From an uncultured Flavobacteriales bacterium (GTDB lineage Bacteria; Bacteroidota; Bacteroidia; Flavobacteriales_G; Salibacteraceae): 64,000 nucleotides of DNA. The DNA is taken from positions 25,964-89,963 of the forward strand of contig CALCCE010000291.1 of assembly GCA_937899835.1 (NCBI GenBank), read 5' to 3'. Positions 8,940-18,099 of this stretch are shown here, one piece after another. The stretch's first letter is position 1. Each line of letters opens with the position of its first letter. The notes beneath the pieces were generated by a model. That model did no database searches. It had not been told where the DNA came from and was given only the letters and a program-made list of their open reading frames with translations. Position numbers and translations under genes: made by a program.

Positions 8940-9763
8940 CGAGCCTTGGTTTTAGAAACCGGTGCCAGGCGGCTGCGGTAAAATTGTAAGAGCTTGGACA
9001 AGCCGGATTGCTCCAGACTACGAACGAGGCGAATGCTGGCGGTCTGTTTCCAAAACCACAGTTGGTGGTTCAGGCGTTTCCCCAGATGCAGGTCTTTCGC
9101 TTTGCGCACTTCCTGACAGCCCAGGCGCCAGTTTTGATCGCTGATTCCGGCATCTTGCATGTTGGCCAATACTCGGTCAAGGTAGACAAAACGGGCACCA
9201 CCTTGTCGAAAACGGAGCAACAATTCGAAGTCCATCGCACACCGAAAGTCCTCGTTGAAAAATCCCAACCGTTGGTACAAATCGTTTCTCACAAACGTAG
9301 CAGGGTGATTCAGGGTCATTTCAAGGTGCAGGCGCTCGTGCGATGCACCGTATGCGTAACCTGCCTCATCACCTTTCCAAAATTGGAGTTTGCCATACAC
9401 CACATCTGCTGCCTGGCTGGCTTCTATCACCGATCGAAGGGCACCTTCCGTATACCAATCGTCGGCATTGATGAATCCGATCCACTCGCCTTTGCATTGG
9501 GCCAGGCCCTTGTTGAAAGCGTTGCTAATCCCACTGTCGGGTTCACTGGTGAAGTAGGCCAATTGGGAAGCATATTTTTCAATGATATTCACCGATCCGT
9601 CGGTAGAACCGCCATCAATCACAATGTACTCCACGTTGGGGTAATCCTGTTGAAGTACCGAATGCATCGCTCGCTCGAGGTATTGACGCCCATTGTAAAC
9701 AATCGTCACAATGCTAACCAAAGGGTGCTCGGCGGAGGGTGGTATGGTAGCGTTGGGGCACAT
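8936..9763 (-). CDS. Glycosyltransferase family 2 (WcaA-like)
   Basis: The 275-residue GT-A fold enzyme has the N-terminal block PLVSIVTIVYNGRQYLERAM, then EYIVIDGGSTDGS with the nucleotide-binding Asp, then the metal-binding INADDWY (DxD equivalent). Two Asp-rich motifs and the HPATFVR segment match colanic-acid-type GT2 enzymes. It acts in the cytoplasm as an inverting sugar transferase. Its stop overlaps the Wzy-like gene start by ATGA, and the FkbM gene ends two bases before its start. Confidence 0.93.
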   Translation of the reverse strand: MCPNATIPPSAEHPLVSIVTIVYNGRQYLERAMHSVLQQDYPNVEYIVIDGGSTDGSVNIIEKYASQLAYFTSEPDSGISNAFNKGLAQCKGEWIGFINADDWYTEGALRSVIEASQAADVVYGKLQFWKGDEAGYAYGASHERLHLEMTLNHPATFVRNDLYQRLGFFNEDFRCAMDFELLLRFRQGGARFVYLDRVLANMQDAGISDQNWRLGCQEVRKAKDLHLGKRLNHQLWFWKQTASIRLVRSLEQSGLSKLLQFYRSRLAPVSKTKAR

Positions 9764-9765
9764 GC

Positions 9766-10503
9766 CTATGGGGCCGACGGATCTTTGCTGCGGTTGAGAA
9801 ACAGGCCGTTCATTTGTAGAATGCGGTAGTCTTTGGGATCTCTGAATTCTGAGGCCATGTTGAACAGCGAAAAGTTCAGCTCGTCCATGCGGTTGATCAA
9901 TTCCTGATACAGCGGGCCATTTTCATACAAAGGAACCATTGAAAGCTCCAACTCTACTAGCGTGATGTCTGGTAGCTCTTGCAAAGCTCCTTCGATCACT
10001 TCGCGTTCAAAGCCTTGTACATCTACTTTTAAAAATACAGATCGGTGCTTTTGACGCAACTCGGGGGGCAAAACTTCACGGAGTGGTACTACTTTAATCG
10101 TTTCCTGATCGATGTACCGGGACGTTTCTGCGGCACTTTGATGGGTGGTGTGCATGCCCAACAACGAGCTGCTGTAGGTGTTTTCTGAGATGTTGATGGT
10201 CGATTCACCGGGTTCTCGTCCGATGGCGACATGGTGCACCTCCCAAAGTGGATCCGCCTGCGCATTGGCTTTCAATTGGGCAAACACTTTGCTTAAAGGC
10301 TCGCAGGAAATGATCTTGCCACGGTAGCCCATTTTGCGGAGGTGAGTAGCAAACTGACCGGAGTTCCCTCCGATGTCCAACACCAAATCGATGTTTAGCC
10401 GGTTCAACTGAAAAGCCAATAGTGCCTCATCCGAATTTTGAGGCGAATAGCGTTTCACCATAATGCCTTGCTGCTGCAAGAATTTGATCAGTGTCTTTTT
10501 CAT
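9766..10503 (-). CDS. FkbM-family SAM methyltransferase
   Basis: The 245-residue protein shows the class I SAM motif DLVLDIGGNSGQFATHLR, an acidic post-motif (IISCEPL) and the FkbM hallmark FLKVDVQGFEREVIEGA. In glycan loci these enzymes usually O-methylate a sugar, so the polysaccharide may carry a methylated residue; this is inference. The longest frame begins at TTG 10509; I take ATG 10503 (MKKTLIKFL). Twelve bases separate it from the flippase stop. Confidence 0.92.
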   Translation of the reverse strand: MKKTLIKFLQQQGIMVKRYSPQNSDEALLAFQLNRLNIDLVLDIGGNSGQFATHLRKMGYRGKIISCEPLSKVFAQLKANAQADPLWEVHHVAIGREPGESTINISENTYSSSLLGMHTTHQSAAETSRYIDQETIKVVPLREVLPPELRQKHRSVFLKVDVQGFEREVIEGALQELPDITLVELELSMVPLYENGPLYQELINRMDELNFSLFNMASEFRDPKDYRILQMNGLFLNRSKDPSAP

Positions 10504-10515
10504 GTTCAATAACGT

Positions 10516-11991
10516 CTAACCCTTTGGGTTTTCCAATTCTGTGCTTTTCCGTTGTGGTTGAAAATAAATCCACTTTACCAAAATGGCCAATGGGAGCAGG
10601 CTGAGGTATTTGAGGGCGCTTCCCTCAACCAGAATTACGGTTATTAGGATTGCTGAAGGAAGTAAGGCCCCAAAAGCTCGCCAATCTGGTGGGCGGCCGA
10701 AAAGGGTTTTGGCCACCACGATAGTTTGAATGGGCAGAAAAAGCAACATCGAGGCCATTAATCCATAAATAAGGCCCAAAACTCCCCAAAAGTAGGAACA
10801 AAGTACCATGCTTATGATGTTAAGCGATTTTATGGCAATCTCAAAATAGGCGTTCAATCGGGCCTTCCCGGCACCATTAAGAAAAAAGTAAGGCACAATG
10901 GTTTGAGCAATCAAAGCCTCATAGGCAATGAAACCCAACAGAAAGGGCGCAGCCTTGGCATAGCGCGGTTCGCCAAGCCACAGCGTGAATACCCAATCGC
11001 TGAGTAGAAACAAAACTAAGAGCACTCCCAGCGAAACACTGATGAGGGTTCCCCGAGCACGTTGGTACAACGACCGGATGTCAGCGTTTTTCTCTAGTTG
11101 CCCCGAAATGTAGGGAAACAGCCAGCTGGAACCGGCCGCCAAAACGGTGTGCAATTGGGTGTAGACCATATAACCGAGGGCATAGTAGGCCAGGGTGACG
11201 GTGCCTCCCAGGTAGGCCACCAAAGGTTTGTCAATCTGAGCAGCAATCAGGACAAATACCGATTGAACCCAAGACCAAACGCCAAAGCCGAAAACTTCGC
11301 GAAAAGTATCCCGGTGGAAACCGGGTTTTAACCAAGAGAAGGAAAAGATGCGGCCGATCATAAACGCCTCAGCCAACAGCGCCACAAAGGAGACGATAGC
11401 TGTAGCTGCGAAAATCCGGAGCAGTCCGCCCCCGAAACTCACTACTGCTACTTGTGCCATAAGTACGGCCATTTTAGAGAAGATGGCGAACCTTGCTGCC
11501 CGGTCGAAGCGTTCATAGCCTCGAAAAATGGAGAGAAAAATTTGTTCCAGAAAACGAAAGCCAAGGGTGGTTGCTCCGATCGGAATCAGTAGACTCACCC
11601 ATGTGGTCAGGCCTTCTTTTTCGCTCAACCAGGGAAGCAAAGGCACCAGCCAGGCCACCAGAAATCCGGCCGAAATGACCAATAGGGCCAGACCCAGGTA
11701 AATGGTGTAGTTGGTTTGAACCACCAGTTTGATTTTCGCTGGTTGGTTTTGTGCGCGGTATTTGGAAACGAACTTGATCGTAGCATCCCCAAGGCCGATA
11801 TTCAGCACTCCGATACTGGCGATGATGCTGTTGGCCAAAATCCAAATGCCATACTCCGATTCTCCGAGTTGATCGAGGAAAAAAGGGGTAGCCAGTAGCA
11901 AACTGGCGGGGTAAACCACCACTTCTACTACACTCCACAAGGAGTTGCGCGCATGCCCCGAACGGAGCAATTTGTTGATTTTAGGTTTCAC
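10516..11991 (-). CDS. Polysaccharide flippase (Wzx/MATE-like)
   Basis: This is a protein of about 491 residues with roughly 12-14 membrane helices. Its N-terminus (RSGHARNSLWSVVEVVVYPASLLL) and the GxSEYGIWILANSIIASIG motif are typical of oligosaccharide flippases of the MOP superfamily, which move undecaprenyl-linked repeat units to the periplasm. The longest frame starts at 12171 and would run into the divergent Wzz-like gene. I choose GTG 11991 (encoding VKPKINKLLRSGH) because sequence upstream of it is low-complexity and overlaps a promoter-like site. ATG 12063 is the alternative. It is the first gene of the eight-kilobase minus-strand run. Confidence 0.88.
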   Translation of the reverse strand: MKPKINKLLRSGHARNSLWSVVEVVVYPASLLLATPFFLDQLGESEYGIWILANSIIASIGVLNIGLGDATIKFVSKYRAQNQPAKIKLVVQTNYTIYLGLALLVISAGFLVAWLVPLLPWLSEKEGLTTWVSLLIPIGATTLGFRFLEQIFLSIFRGYERFDRAARFAIFSKMAVLMAQVAVVSFGGGLLRIFAATAIVSFVALLAEAFMIGRIFSFSWLKPGFHRDTFREVFGFGVWSWVQSVFVLIAAQIDKPLVAYLGGTVTLAYYALGYMVYTQLHTVLAAGSSWLFPYISGQLEKNADIRSLYQRARGTLISVSLGVLLVLFLLSDWVFTLWLGEPRYAKAAPFLLGFIAYEALIAQTIVPYFFLNGAGKARLNAYFEIAIKSLNIISMVLCSYFWGVLGLIYGLMASMLLFLPIQTIVVAKTLFGRPPDWRAFGALLPSAILITVILVEGSALKYLSLLPLAILVKWIYFQPQRKSTELENPKG

Positions 11992-12041
11992 GCAAAATAG
12001 TTCGGGTGCAGGGGTGGCCGCGAAATTAGAACAAATTTGAA

Positions 12042-12049
12042 TACTTTTG
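12042..12049 (+). promoter_or_regulatory. Candidate -7 element for the Wzz-like gene
   Basis: TACTTTTG matches the Bacteroidota -7 consensus TAnnTTTG and lies 20 bases before ATG 12070. No TTTG is seen at the expected -33 spacing, so support is partial. Confidence 0.45.
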
Positions 12050-12069
12050 CGGCTCGAAATCATCGTTAA

Positions 12070-12999
12070 ATGACTGAAAAAGAAGACCATCCTTCCTCGA
12101 AAAATCCGATCCCTGTAGACCAGATTGATTTTGGTCCCTTTTTTAGCGGATTGCGCTGGTTCTTTGCCCAAATCTGGAGTGGGACCGTTTTTGCTTTTCG
12201 GGCTTCTCTCAAGCGTTGGTGGCTCATTGGTTTATGGTCGGCCATCGGAGTGGGTCTTTCGGTATTGGTTTACCTCATGTTGCCTAAACAATACGAAACC
12301 GATACCCTCATGACTTCTGGGGAAATGGGCAATGAGTACTGTTATGAGCGGATCAACAACATCCGTAGGATGGTCAACAATGAATCTTTCGACCTGGTAG
12401 CCGAAGAGTTAAACCTGGAGTTAGAAGAGGCAGAAACGATCAACGACTTGGTTTACCTCAACTTTCATCGACGGATTAACCCACTGGATTCAATTGAAGA
12501 TGTTGATCTTTTTAGGGTGGCCATTAGCGTTTTTGATGTATCGGTACTTGAGAAAATCAACTTACAGCTGAAAGCGTACCTGGAAAACAACGAATTTGCG
12601 TTGACCCGAAAAGGCCTGGCCCGTAACCGGATGCAAATCATGATTGCCAAGCTCAACCAGGACATTGAGGAAATGGACAGCCTGAAGGTACTCGTGGCCC
12701 AAAGCCTAACCCCTCGAGGTACCGAAGGAGGGTTTGTTTTTGGAGAACCGGCCGATCCGATCGCCGTATATGAAAAGCAGAATTTGCTGCTTGAGAGTCG
12801 TATCCAGTTCGAAGATCAGCTCAGGGTGATGGACAACATCGAGATCGTCACCTATTTCACACCTTTCCAAAAACACACCAGTCCAAAGTTGTTTTTATTG
12901 GCTCGGTTTGGGGGAATTGTTGGTTTTACTATTGGCTTTATTTGGGCTTTATTAGCCTTCTATCGGAAAAACCGAAAAGGTACTTTAGTCCAAGCTTAA
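12070..12999 (+). CDS. Wzz-like polysaccharide chain-length determinant
   Basis: The 309-residue protein has a cytoplasmic N-terminus, a first membrane helix at about residues 48-71, a long periplasmic part rich in charged helices (about 75-270), and a second helix at about 275-297 followed by a basic tail. This two-helix topology is that of Wzz polysaccharide co-polymerases; there is no fused BY-kinase domain. It should work with the Wzy-like polymerase to set glycan length. It is transcribed divergently from the flippase operon. Its stop shares TTAA with the convergent DUF6745 gene. Confidence 0.75.
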   Translation: MTEKEDHPSSKNPIPVDQIDFGPFFSGLRWFFAQIWSGTVFAFRASLKRWWLIGLWSAIGVGLSVLVYLMLPKQYETDTLMTSGEMGNEYCYERINNIRRMVNNESFDLVAEELNLELEEAETINDLVYLNFHRRINPLDSIEDVDLFRVAISVFDVSVLEKINLQLKAYLENNEFALTRKGLARNRMQIMIAKLNQDIEEMDSLKVLVAQSLTPRGTEGGFVFGEPADPIAVYEKQNLLLESRIQFEDQLRVMDNIEIVTYFTPFQKHTSPKLFLLARFGGIVGFTIGFIWALLAFYRKNRKGTLVQA

Positions 13000-14138
13000 G
13001 TTTCAATCTGAGGGCGGTAGGTATCCGCTGTTTTACCAAAAGTCCAGGCTACTGCATCCCAAACGTTGTTCAGTCCTGGCGGAACACACAAGAAATAGAC
13101 CCTTTCGGTAGAAGGGCAGCTTACCCTGGCAAAGTAGAGGTAATCTTCGGCCAACTCATCCACTTCTCTGGTGCGGTATAGCACCTGAGGAGCTCCACGC
13201 AGGTCTTTGTCTGCATCCAACTCGATTAAGTCCAGCAAACTTCCGAAGCGTTCACTTCCCAATGCCTCTTGCATACAACGCCTCACTTCAGCATTGTCTA
13301 CCTGCATGATGTCTTTTCGAGTAATCGTTTCCGGGCGTTCAATCAACTGCTCCGATACCCGAATTCCATTCCAATAATACAGCTGGTATCCATCAGCCCA
13401 GCGCATTGCTGGTCCATCTTCTGACCAAAGTTGATTTTGTGAATTATAAGCGGCTATTTGTGGGTTGAGGCATACGACCACCAATTTTTCGTAAGCAATC
13501 AATTGATAGCATCCTGCTTGCAACATTTCTATCCAGGATTGAAACAGGTCGTGTCGAATGAGCCCATTTCGCAAGTAATAGTCGCCAAAAGCCGCCCAAC
13601 CGATATCGTCCCAACTACCGTGTAGGGCGGGTGTGAAATACCGAAGCTTACGGCGTTCCATTTCTGCTTTGACCTGAAGTTCGATCAAGGCCGAGCCGTT
13701 GTCGCGGTAGCGCAGTTGAAGGGGTTTCCAAAGTGCCTGCCGTACGGTATTGGTAGGCTGATTGGTTAATTTTTCGGTGAGTTCCCGAGCCAGCCGATCA
13801 CCGATAAACTCCCAAAGTTGATTGTTGATGGGTTGCGGTGGCGAGGTTGCTTCAAACCCTTCTAAGGCGATGATCCGTTGATAGAGTACCTGCTCAACGG
13901 GGTTTTGAATATCAATCGGTGTGTTGTAAAACAAGTGATTGATCGCCAATTGAGCAGCCAAGGGGCTGTCTACTACGAGTACGTTAGGTTGAGGTAACTC
14001 CAGGTCATTATAAAAAGACTGGAGTTTTGCTGACCAAAATTCTGTAGAAACATTTTTCCTTTGCGTGCAATTCTGTTTCCAGTCTTTTGCAATCAAAGCG
14101 GATAAATCCGGATCAAAGTCAGACCGGGAAGAGGGCAT
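12996..14138 (-). CDS. DUF6745 domain protein, function unknown
   Basis: The 380-residue soluble protein has Trp-rich motifs that I recognise as DUF6745: GPAMRWADGYQLYYWNGIRV, then PETITRKDIMQVDNAEVRRCM. Earlier parts hold HGSWDDIGWAAFGDYY and ALWKPLQLRYRDN. No catalytic or membrane motif is evident. The longest frame starts far upstream inside the preceding gene; I use ATG 14138, which overlaps the preceding stop by one base (TGATG), indicating coupled translation with the 123-residue protein. It is the last gene of a small operon and converges on the Wzz-like gene with four shared bases. Confidence 0.82.
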   Translation of the reverse strand: MPSSRSDFDPDLSALIAKDWKQNCTQRKNVSTEFWSAKLQSFYNDLELPQPNVLVVDSPLAAQLAINHLFYNTPIDIQNPVEQVLYQRIIALEGFEATSPPQPINNQLWEFIGDRLARELTEKLTNQPTNTVRQALWKPLQLRYRDNGSALIELQVKAEMERRKLRYFTPALHGSWDDIGWAAFGDYYLRNGLIRHDLFQSWIEMLQAGCYQLIAYEKLVVVCLNPQIAAYNSQNQLWSEDGPAMRWADGYQLYYWNGIRVSEQLIERPETITRKDIMQVDNAEVRRCMQEALGSERFGSLLDLIELDADKDLRGAPQVLYRTREVDELAEDYLYFARVSCPSTERVYFLCVPPGLNNVWDAVAWTFGKTADTYRPQIET

Positions 14139-14509
14139 CAGTCCTTGATAAGGCGAATGGCGCGGGCGTAAGGATTGTATTCTCGTTGACGAATCACCCG
14201 GTAGCGACCCGGAGGAACCGCAATTTTGTGGTGTTCTTCTGTCCAAATTCCAGAATCAATCAGCAAGTGCTCTAATGCCGCTTCGGCATCTACTTCCAAG
14301 AAGTGGGTAACAAAACCACCATTTTCGGTGCTACTGCCTTCTTCAGCTACCAACACTTTCACGTCTCCTTGGATAAAATGACCGTGGTTGCTCGCTTCAC
14401 CTTCTGCCAGCAGGCGCTCTGTAGTAGGAGTTCCCTCTGGTAAATCGTCTATTCTTTCCAACAGAATGTCACCCTGCCGGTATTGCACAATAGAATTCAA
14501 ATCGCTCAT
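14138..14509 (-). CDS. Conserved protein coupled to DUF6745 gene
   Basis: This is a small soluble protein of 123 residues (MSDLNSIVQYRQGDILLERI at the start). It looks all-beta, with an acidic middle and the segments ASNHGHFIQGDVKV and HHKIAVPPGRYRVIRQREY. Such a short beta-rich protein with a Pro-Gly-x-Tyr turn is often seen encoded directly before DUF6745 genes; I know no function. The longest frame begins with TTG 14524; ATG 14509 is preferred. It overlaps the next gene by one base, so the two products probably act together. Confidence 0.75.
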   Translation of the reverse strand: MSDLNSIVQYRQGDILLERIDDLPEGTPTTERLLAEGEASNHGHFIQGDVKVLVAEEGSSTENGGFVTHFLEVDAEAALEHLLIDSGIWTEEHHKIAVPPGRYRVIRQREYNPYARAIRLIKD

Positions 14510-14575
14510 ATCACTTGCTTTCAATCACATTAACGATTAGGGCTCAGAAAAGTTTGCCTAAATACAAGCCTAAAA

Positions 14576-14959
14576 TTAAGAAACCTTTGCCGGAAATCCT
14601 TGAATAAGGTTTTTCTCTTGTCCGAAAAAACTGAACAAGACCCCACCAACGGAATATGCAATGAGGTCAAAAGGGTCGGCGTGATGCACAGTGCTCCACT
14701 TGGGCAAAAGCCATTCAAACACCAATCCAAAATAAATTACGGTAAAAGCGATGTGCTTCCAATTGAGCACGTAGCCGGGATTTCGAAACACCCAGGTGCG
14801 TTGCACCCACAGCGCAATGGTTAAGGTAATGGGCAGTGCAACAATATCGTCGAGGTAGGCATGCACGTAGGGCAGGAAAATCCCCAGCTTTTCCAATCCC
14901 TGGTTGGCCCAAAACAAAGTAGCCGAAACAACAAATAGCGGGTTTAAAAACAGGCGCAT
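14576..14959 (-). CDS. Small integral membrane protein
   Basis: The 127-residue protein has about four hydrophobic helices (residues 5-30, 37-57, 64-85, 98-115) with polar loops including NQGLEKLGIFLPYVHAYLDD. The pattern resembles small membrane proteins annotated as magnesium-citrate transporter-like in Bacteroidota, though this is weak and I would not assign transport. It starts two bases after the zinc-ribbon gene and is probably in the same operon. Confidence 0.7.
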   Translation of the reverse strand: MRLFLNPLFVVSATLFWANQGLEKLGIFLPYVHAYLDDIVALPITLTIALWVQRTWVFRNPGYVLNWKHIAFTVIYFGLVFEWLLPKWSTVHHADPFDLIAYSVGGVLFSFFGQEKNLIQGFPAKVS

Positions 14960-14961
14960 AG

Positions 14962-15231
14962 TCAGTGGACAAAAATGGAGGAGAGGTAAACAATGACGGA
15001 GACCACCGCAAAAAAGATGAGTTGCGCGATGTAGAGGAAGGACTTTCCCGACTTAAGCCACCACGGATCAATGGCATAAATTTTTACAAAGCGGAATTCA
15101 AAAGGATTGATTTTATTGCGTTTCGACACTTCCTGCTTGTAGCGCTCATCAGTCACTTCCCCGCAGTAATTACAGGTTTGACGGTCTCCATGGGTCCAGA
15201 GGCCACAGTGTTCGCATTTGATTTTCCGCAT
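14962..15231 (-). CDS. Zinc-ribbon membrane-anchored small protein
   Basis: The 89-residue protein starts with CEHCGLWTHGDRQTCNYCGE, a four-cysteine (CxxC...CxxC) zinc ribbon. A basic linker and one or two membrane segments near the C-terminus (FLYIAQLIFFAVVSVIVYL) follow. It may be a small membrane-associated scaffold; the function is unknown. It heads a four-gene minus-strand run down to the DUF6745 gene. Confidence 0.78.
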   Translation of the reverse strand: MRKIKCEHCGLWTHGDRQTCNYCGEVTDERYKQEVSKRNKINPFEFRFVKIYAIDPWWLKSGKSFLYIAQLIFFAVVSVIVYLSSIFVH

Positions 15232-15425
15232 GTTATGCTAAATGCCTTGGGCCACAAAAGTACAACAGAGCTTACATGCAACCCTATGAATTGAATTGAA
15301 ATCGAGGAGATAGGGTGAATTAAACCTACTTTAAAGCAATGGCACAATACGCATATTACCTATCCAATTTCCGGGTTTTATGCTCAATTTTGCACTCCCT
15401 CCCCTTCACGTCAATATTTACGATT

Positions 15426-15860
15426 ATGCAAGAAGTCTATCGAAGTGTAGACAACACCCAGGTAACCTGGTTCGACACCGAAAACCAGTATTACCTGATG
15501 TTCACAAAAGGGGACGTTTCGCACAAAATTTATCAGGAGAGCAACCATGCGCTCTACGATGCCATGCTGACTTACAAAAGCATGAAATTTTGCTATGATC
15601 TGAGCGAGATGAAGCGCACCGATATGGTGTCGAGGGCATGGTATACCACCAGTTTTTTGCCCAAATTTTTTCGGCGGTATGGAGGGCACTTTGTGGCTGC
15701 CATTGTACGGTCTCAAAACCGGTTCGAAAACATGTCAACCGAATTTTTAGCCAAAGCGGCCTCTAAATTGGGCATGCAAGGCAAAGTAGAATTCTTTGAC
15801 GACCTGGAATCGGCCAAAAGCTGGATTGTGCAACAACACACTGCCCCGCCTAACCCTTAA
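15426..15860 (+). CDS. STAS/SpoIIAA-like protein
   Basis: The 144-residue soluble protein ([15 protein letters not shown] start) has the alternating strand-helix layout of the STAS/SpoIIAA superfamily and ends with the common [15 protein letters not shown] helix. It resembles in layout the product at 37509-37904. The longest frame starts at 15339 but the added 29 residues look non-coding. Such stand-alone proteins are frequent in Bacteroidota and have no settled role. Its stop shares TTAA with the convergent VOC gene. Confidence 0.7.
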   Translation: MQEVYRSVDNTQVTWFDTENQYYLMFTKGDVSHKIYQESNHALYDAMLTYKSMKFCYDLSEMKRTDMVSRAWYTTSFLPKFFRRYGGHFVAAIVRSQNRFENMSTEFLAKAASKLGMQGKVEFFDDLESAKSWIVQQHTAPPNP

Positions 15861-16282
15861 GTGGCAAACAGCTGTTCGTCTTGTTTAAACGACTTGAATT
15901 CCAGGGCATTGCCGCTTGGATCAAGGAAAAACATGGTGGCTTGCTCTCCCGGTAAACCTTCAAACCGTAGGTAAGGCTCGATCACAAACTCCATGTTTTG
16001 GGCTTTTAGACGTGCTGCGAGTTGATGCCATACCTCCCATTGCAACACTACCCCAAAATGGGGAACAGGCACCGAATGGCGGTCCACTTCGTTGTGGATG
16101 ACTGGTTTGGAAGTGGTTTCTGACAGGTGCGCTGATAACTGGTGCCCAAAAAGATCGAAATCTACCCATCGTTCGGCACTTCGACCGATGGAGCAGCCTA
16201 TTAAATCCCGGTAAAATCGAATGGTTTCCGGGAGGTTGTTCACTGGAAAGGCCAGGTGAAAAGGTCGAATGGGTCTATCCAT
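15857..16282 (-). CDS. VOC (glyoxalase/dioxygenase) family protein
   Basis: The 141-residue protein has two beta-alpha-beta-beta-beta modules. Candidate metal ligands are His9 in [10 protein letters not shown], a mid-protein His in PHFGVVLQ, and the C-terminal Glu in [15 protein letters not shown], the last being the typical VOC block. Family members include glyoxalases, extradiol dioxygenases and resistance proteins, and the substrate cannot be told. The start overlaps the end of the SDR gene by eight bases in another frame, so the two are probably one transcript. Confidence 0.9.
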   Translation of the reverse strand: MDRPIRPFHLAFPVNNLPETIRFYRDLIGCSIGRSAERWVDFDLFGHQLSAHLSETTSKPVIHNEVDRHSVPVPHFGVVLQWEVWHQLAARLKAQNMEFVIEPYLRFEGLPGEQATMFFLDPSGNALEFKSFKQDEQLFAT

Positions 16283-17009
16283 TTTTTAAGATGTTATCTG
16301 CCCAATTTGGGGCAATTCGATGGAGCAGCCGCAGCTTGCCCGTTTTGCCAATGTTGATTTCAGTGCGGTTGCGTTGAAAGGCTTTGATGAACTGATCGGT
16401 AAGGCTTTCAGGAGTTTCTTCGCCGGTATGCCTGCCTTCCGTCATGGGAGTATCGATCAAAGGCGGCAATACCTCCATGACCTGGATGCCGGCTTTCTCC
16501 AATTGGTAACGCAGGGCCTTGCTAAAAATGTGCAGCCCTGCCTTGCTGGCGCAGTACACCGGTGCCGACTGCTTTGGAACAATGGCCAAGGCTGAACTGA
16601 TATTGACCACCACCGGATCAGGGTTACTTTTTAATACGGGAACCAGGGCAGCGGTTAGTTTCAAGGGAGCAACCAGGTTCACGTTGAGCTCTTCATCAAT
16701 TTTTTCCCAGGCTTCGGCGGCATCTAACCAAGAGTATTGGTGCTGAATGCCGGCATTGTTGATCAATATATTGATCCCGGCATGCTGTTGCTGGACGGTT
16801 TCTACCAATTGCTGTAGCGATACAGGAGACCTCAGGTCGGCCGCGATACCTGTAAAATGAGCGTGCTCCTCTTGCATTTGGGCCAATACCGAGTGGTTTC
16901 TTCCAGTACCGATCACCCGATTGCCCATGGCTAAGAATCGTTTTGCAATGGCCTTGCCAATGCCAGAGGTGGCGCCAGTGATCAAAAGCGTATTGCCCTG
17001 TAGTTTCAT
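16275..17009 (-). CDS. SDR-family oxidoreductase (DltE-like)
   Basis: The 244-residue enzyme starts [21 protein letters not shown] with the TGxxxGIG cofactor motif, then has NNAGI, the catalytic Ser in [11 protein letters not shown] and a full YxxxK in [12 protein letters not shown]. The substrate region [24 protein letters not shown] is typical of the DltE-like subgroup. The longest frame adds 43 residues without family similarity, so ATG 17009 is used. It is probably NAD(P)-dependent; the substrate is unknown. It overlaps the VOC gene by eight bases. Confidence 0.92.
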   Translation of the reverse strand: MKLQGNTLLITGATSGIGKAIAKRFLAMGNRVIGTGRNHSVLAQMQEEHAHFTGIAADLRSPVSLQQLVETVQQQHAGINILINNAGIQHQYSWLDAAEAWEKIDEELNVNLVAPLKLTAALVPVLKSNPDPVVVNISSALAIVPKQSAPVYCASKAGLHIFSKALRYQLEKAGIQVMEVLPPLIDTPMTEGRHTGEETPESLTDQFIKAFQRNRTEINIGKTGKLRLLHRIAPNWADNILKNG

Positions 17010-17252
17010 GCAGATAAATGTATCCCATCTTCTTTGGATGAGCAGCCTTTTGATTGAGAATGGCCAGGAAATACTTTCATCGTTTGAATTCCGTTTATAT
17101 GGCGGTTCAATTTTCCAATTCTTCGATAAGTACCTCAACCCGGCAATGCATGCTAAGCATCGGGTACAGCAGTCAGTTTGTAACCAAAATGGCTTTGTGT
17201 CTTATAGAAGAACCTTCAATTGGTAGTTGACTTCCAAATTAAAATTTGCTTC

Positions 17253-18095
17253 ATGCACCCATCCTCCTCCTCTTGTCGTGCTTTTGCTATTGCCTTATCG
17301 GTTTTGACTTCGTTTGTGTTGCTTCCGGTGGTAATTTTTGGTCAAACTGCTGAATCGTCACGAGCGACCGTCTTCAAAAAAAAGCCAAATATCCCTCATT
17401 TTAGAGTGGGCTACACCAACGATCAGGGATTTACCCGTTCTTCCTGGAGCGATGAGTCTGAGGTCCATTTGGGCGACATCACCCGCGAAAACGAGTCTAT
17501 GGGAGGTTTGGAACTGACACTAGCCTATCAGTCGGTTAGCCGATGGGGAATACAAAGCGGAATTCGGTATGCGAACCACCGTTTTCGAATGCAATTCAGT
17601 GAAGTGGGAAAGAACAACACTGCCTTTTTGAATTATAGAGTAAGGCGTTTATCCATTCCTCTTTTGGTCAGTTATGAACTAAAGCCGATCCCGCTTACCG
17701 GCTGGCGCTTTCGAATGGCAGCGGGGCCAAGTTTTGATTGGGCACGACCGATTTACTACAGCGGATATGAAGTCCTGCATTCAGACCTAATCACTACTTC
17801 CAATACCTTATGGAGTGAGGTAGGTTCGGTGACTTCCCTCACCACCGCTTTGCGCTTGGAATCTAGCATCGGCTATCAAACCGATCGCGTTGGAACTTTT
17901 GAATTTGGCTACCTCTATCAGCAAGGTTTCTCACCGGTGCTGGAAGGAAAACTCTACCTAAGGGACAATGAAAACCAATCTGTAGCACAAGGAAGGGATG
18001 CGAATGCCAACTTAGACAGTTACAACATTCAGTCCAACGGATCTTCGATATCCTTGTTTTTTCGCTATTGGTTGCCCATTTCCCGTAAAAATTAA
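17253..18095 (+). CDS. Outer-membrane beta-barrel protein, paralogue 1
   Basis: The 280-residue protein has a signal peptide (MHPSSSSCRAFAIALS..., cleavage near VIFGQ) and then alternating amphipathic strands typical of small outer-membrane porin/PorT-like barrels: GFTRSSWSDE, WGIQSGIRYANHRF, FRMAAGPSFDWA. It ends with the strand LFFRYWLP, which is also the end of the next paralogues. ATG 17253 is chosen so the signal peptide begins properly. It is the first of four related genes and is only four bases from the second. The role is unknown. Confidence 0.85.
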   Translation: MHPSSSSCRAFAIALSVLTSFVLLPVVIFGQTAESSRATVFKKKPNIPHFRVGYTNDQGFTRSSWSDESEVHLGDITRENESMGGLELTLAYQSVSRWGIQSGIRYANHRFRMQFSEVGKNNTAFLNYRVRRLSIPLLVSYELKPIPLTGWRFRMAAGPSFDWARPIYYSGYEVLHSDLITTSNTLWSEVGSVTSLTTALRLESSIGYQTDRVGTFEFGYLYQQGFSPVLEGKLYLRDNENQSVAQGRDANANLDSYNIQSNGSSISLFFRYWLPISRKN

Positions 18096-18099
18096 CCCT

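Noticed and set aside
9008..9829. A 273-codon open frame on the plus strand
   Set aside because: It lies opposite the GT2 and FkbM genes, both of which have full motifs; the product has no recognisable domain.
11992..12171. The N-terminal extension of the flippase frame up to 12171
   Set aside because: It overlaps the divergent Wzz-like gene and its promoter, and lacks similarity to the flippase N-terminus; GTG 11991 or ATG 12063 is more likely.
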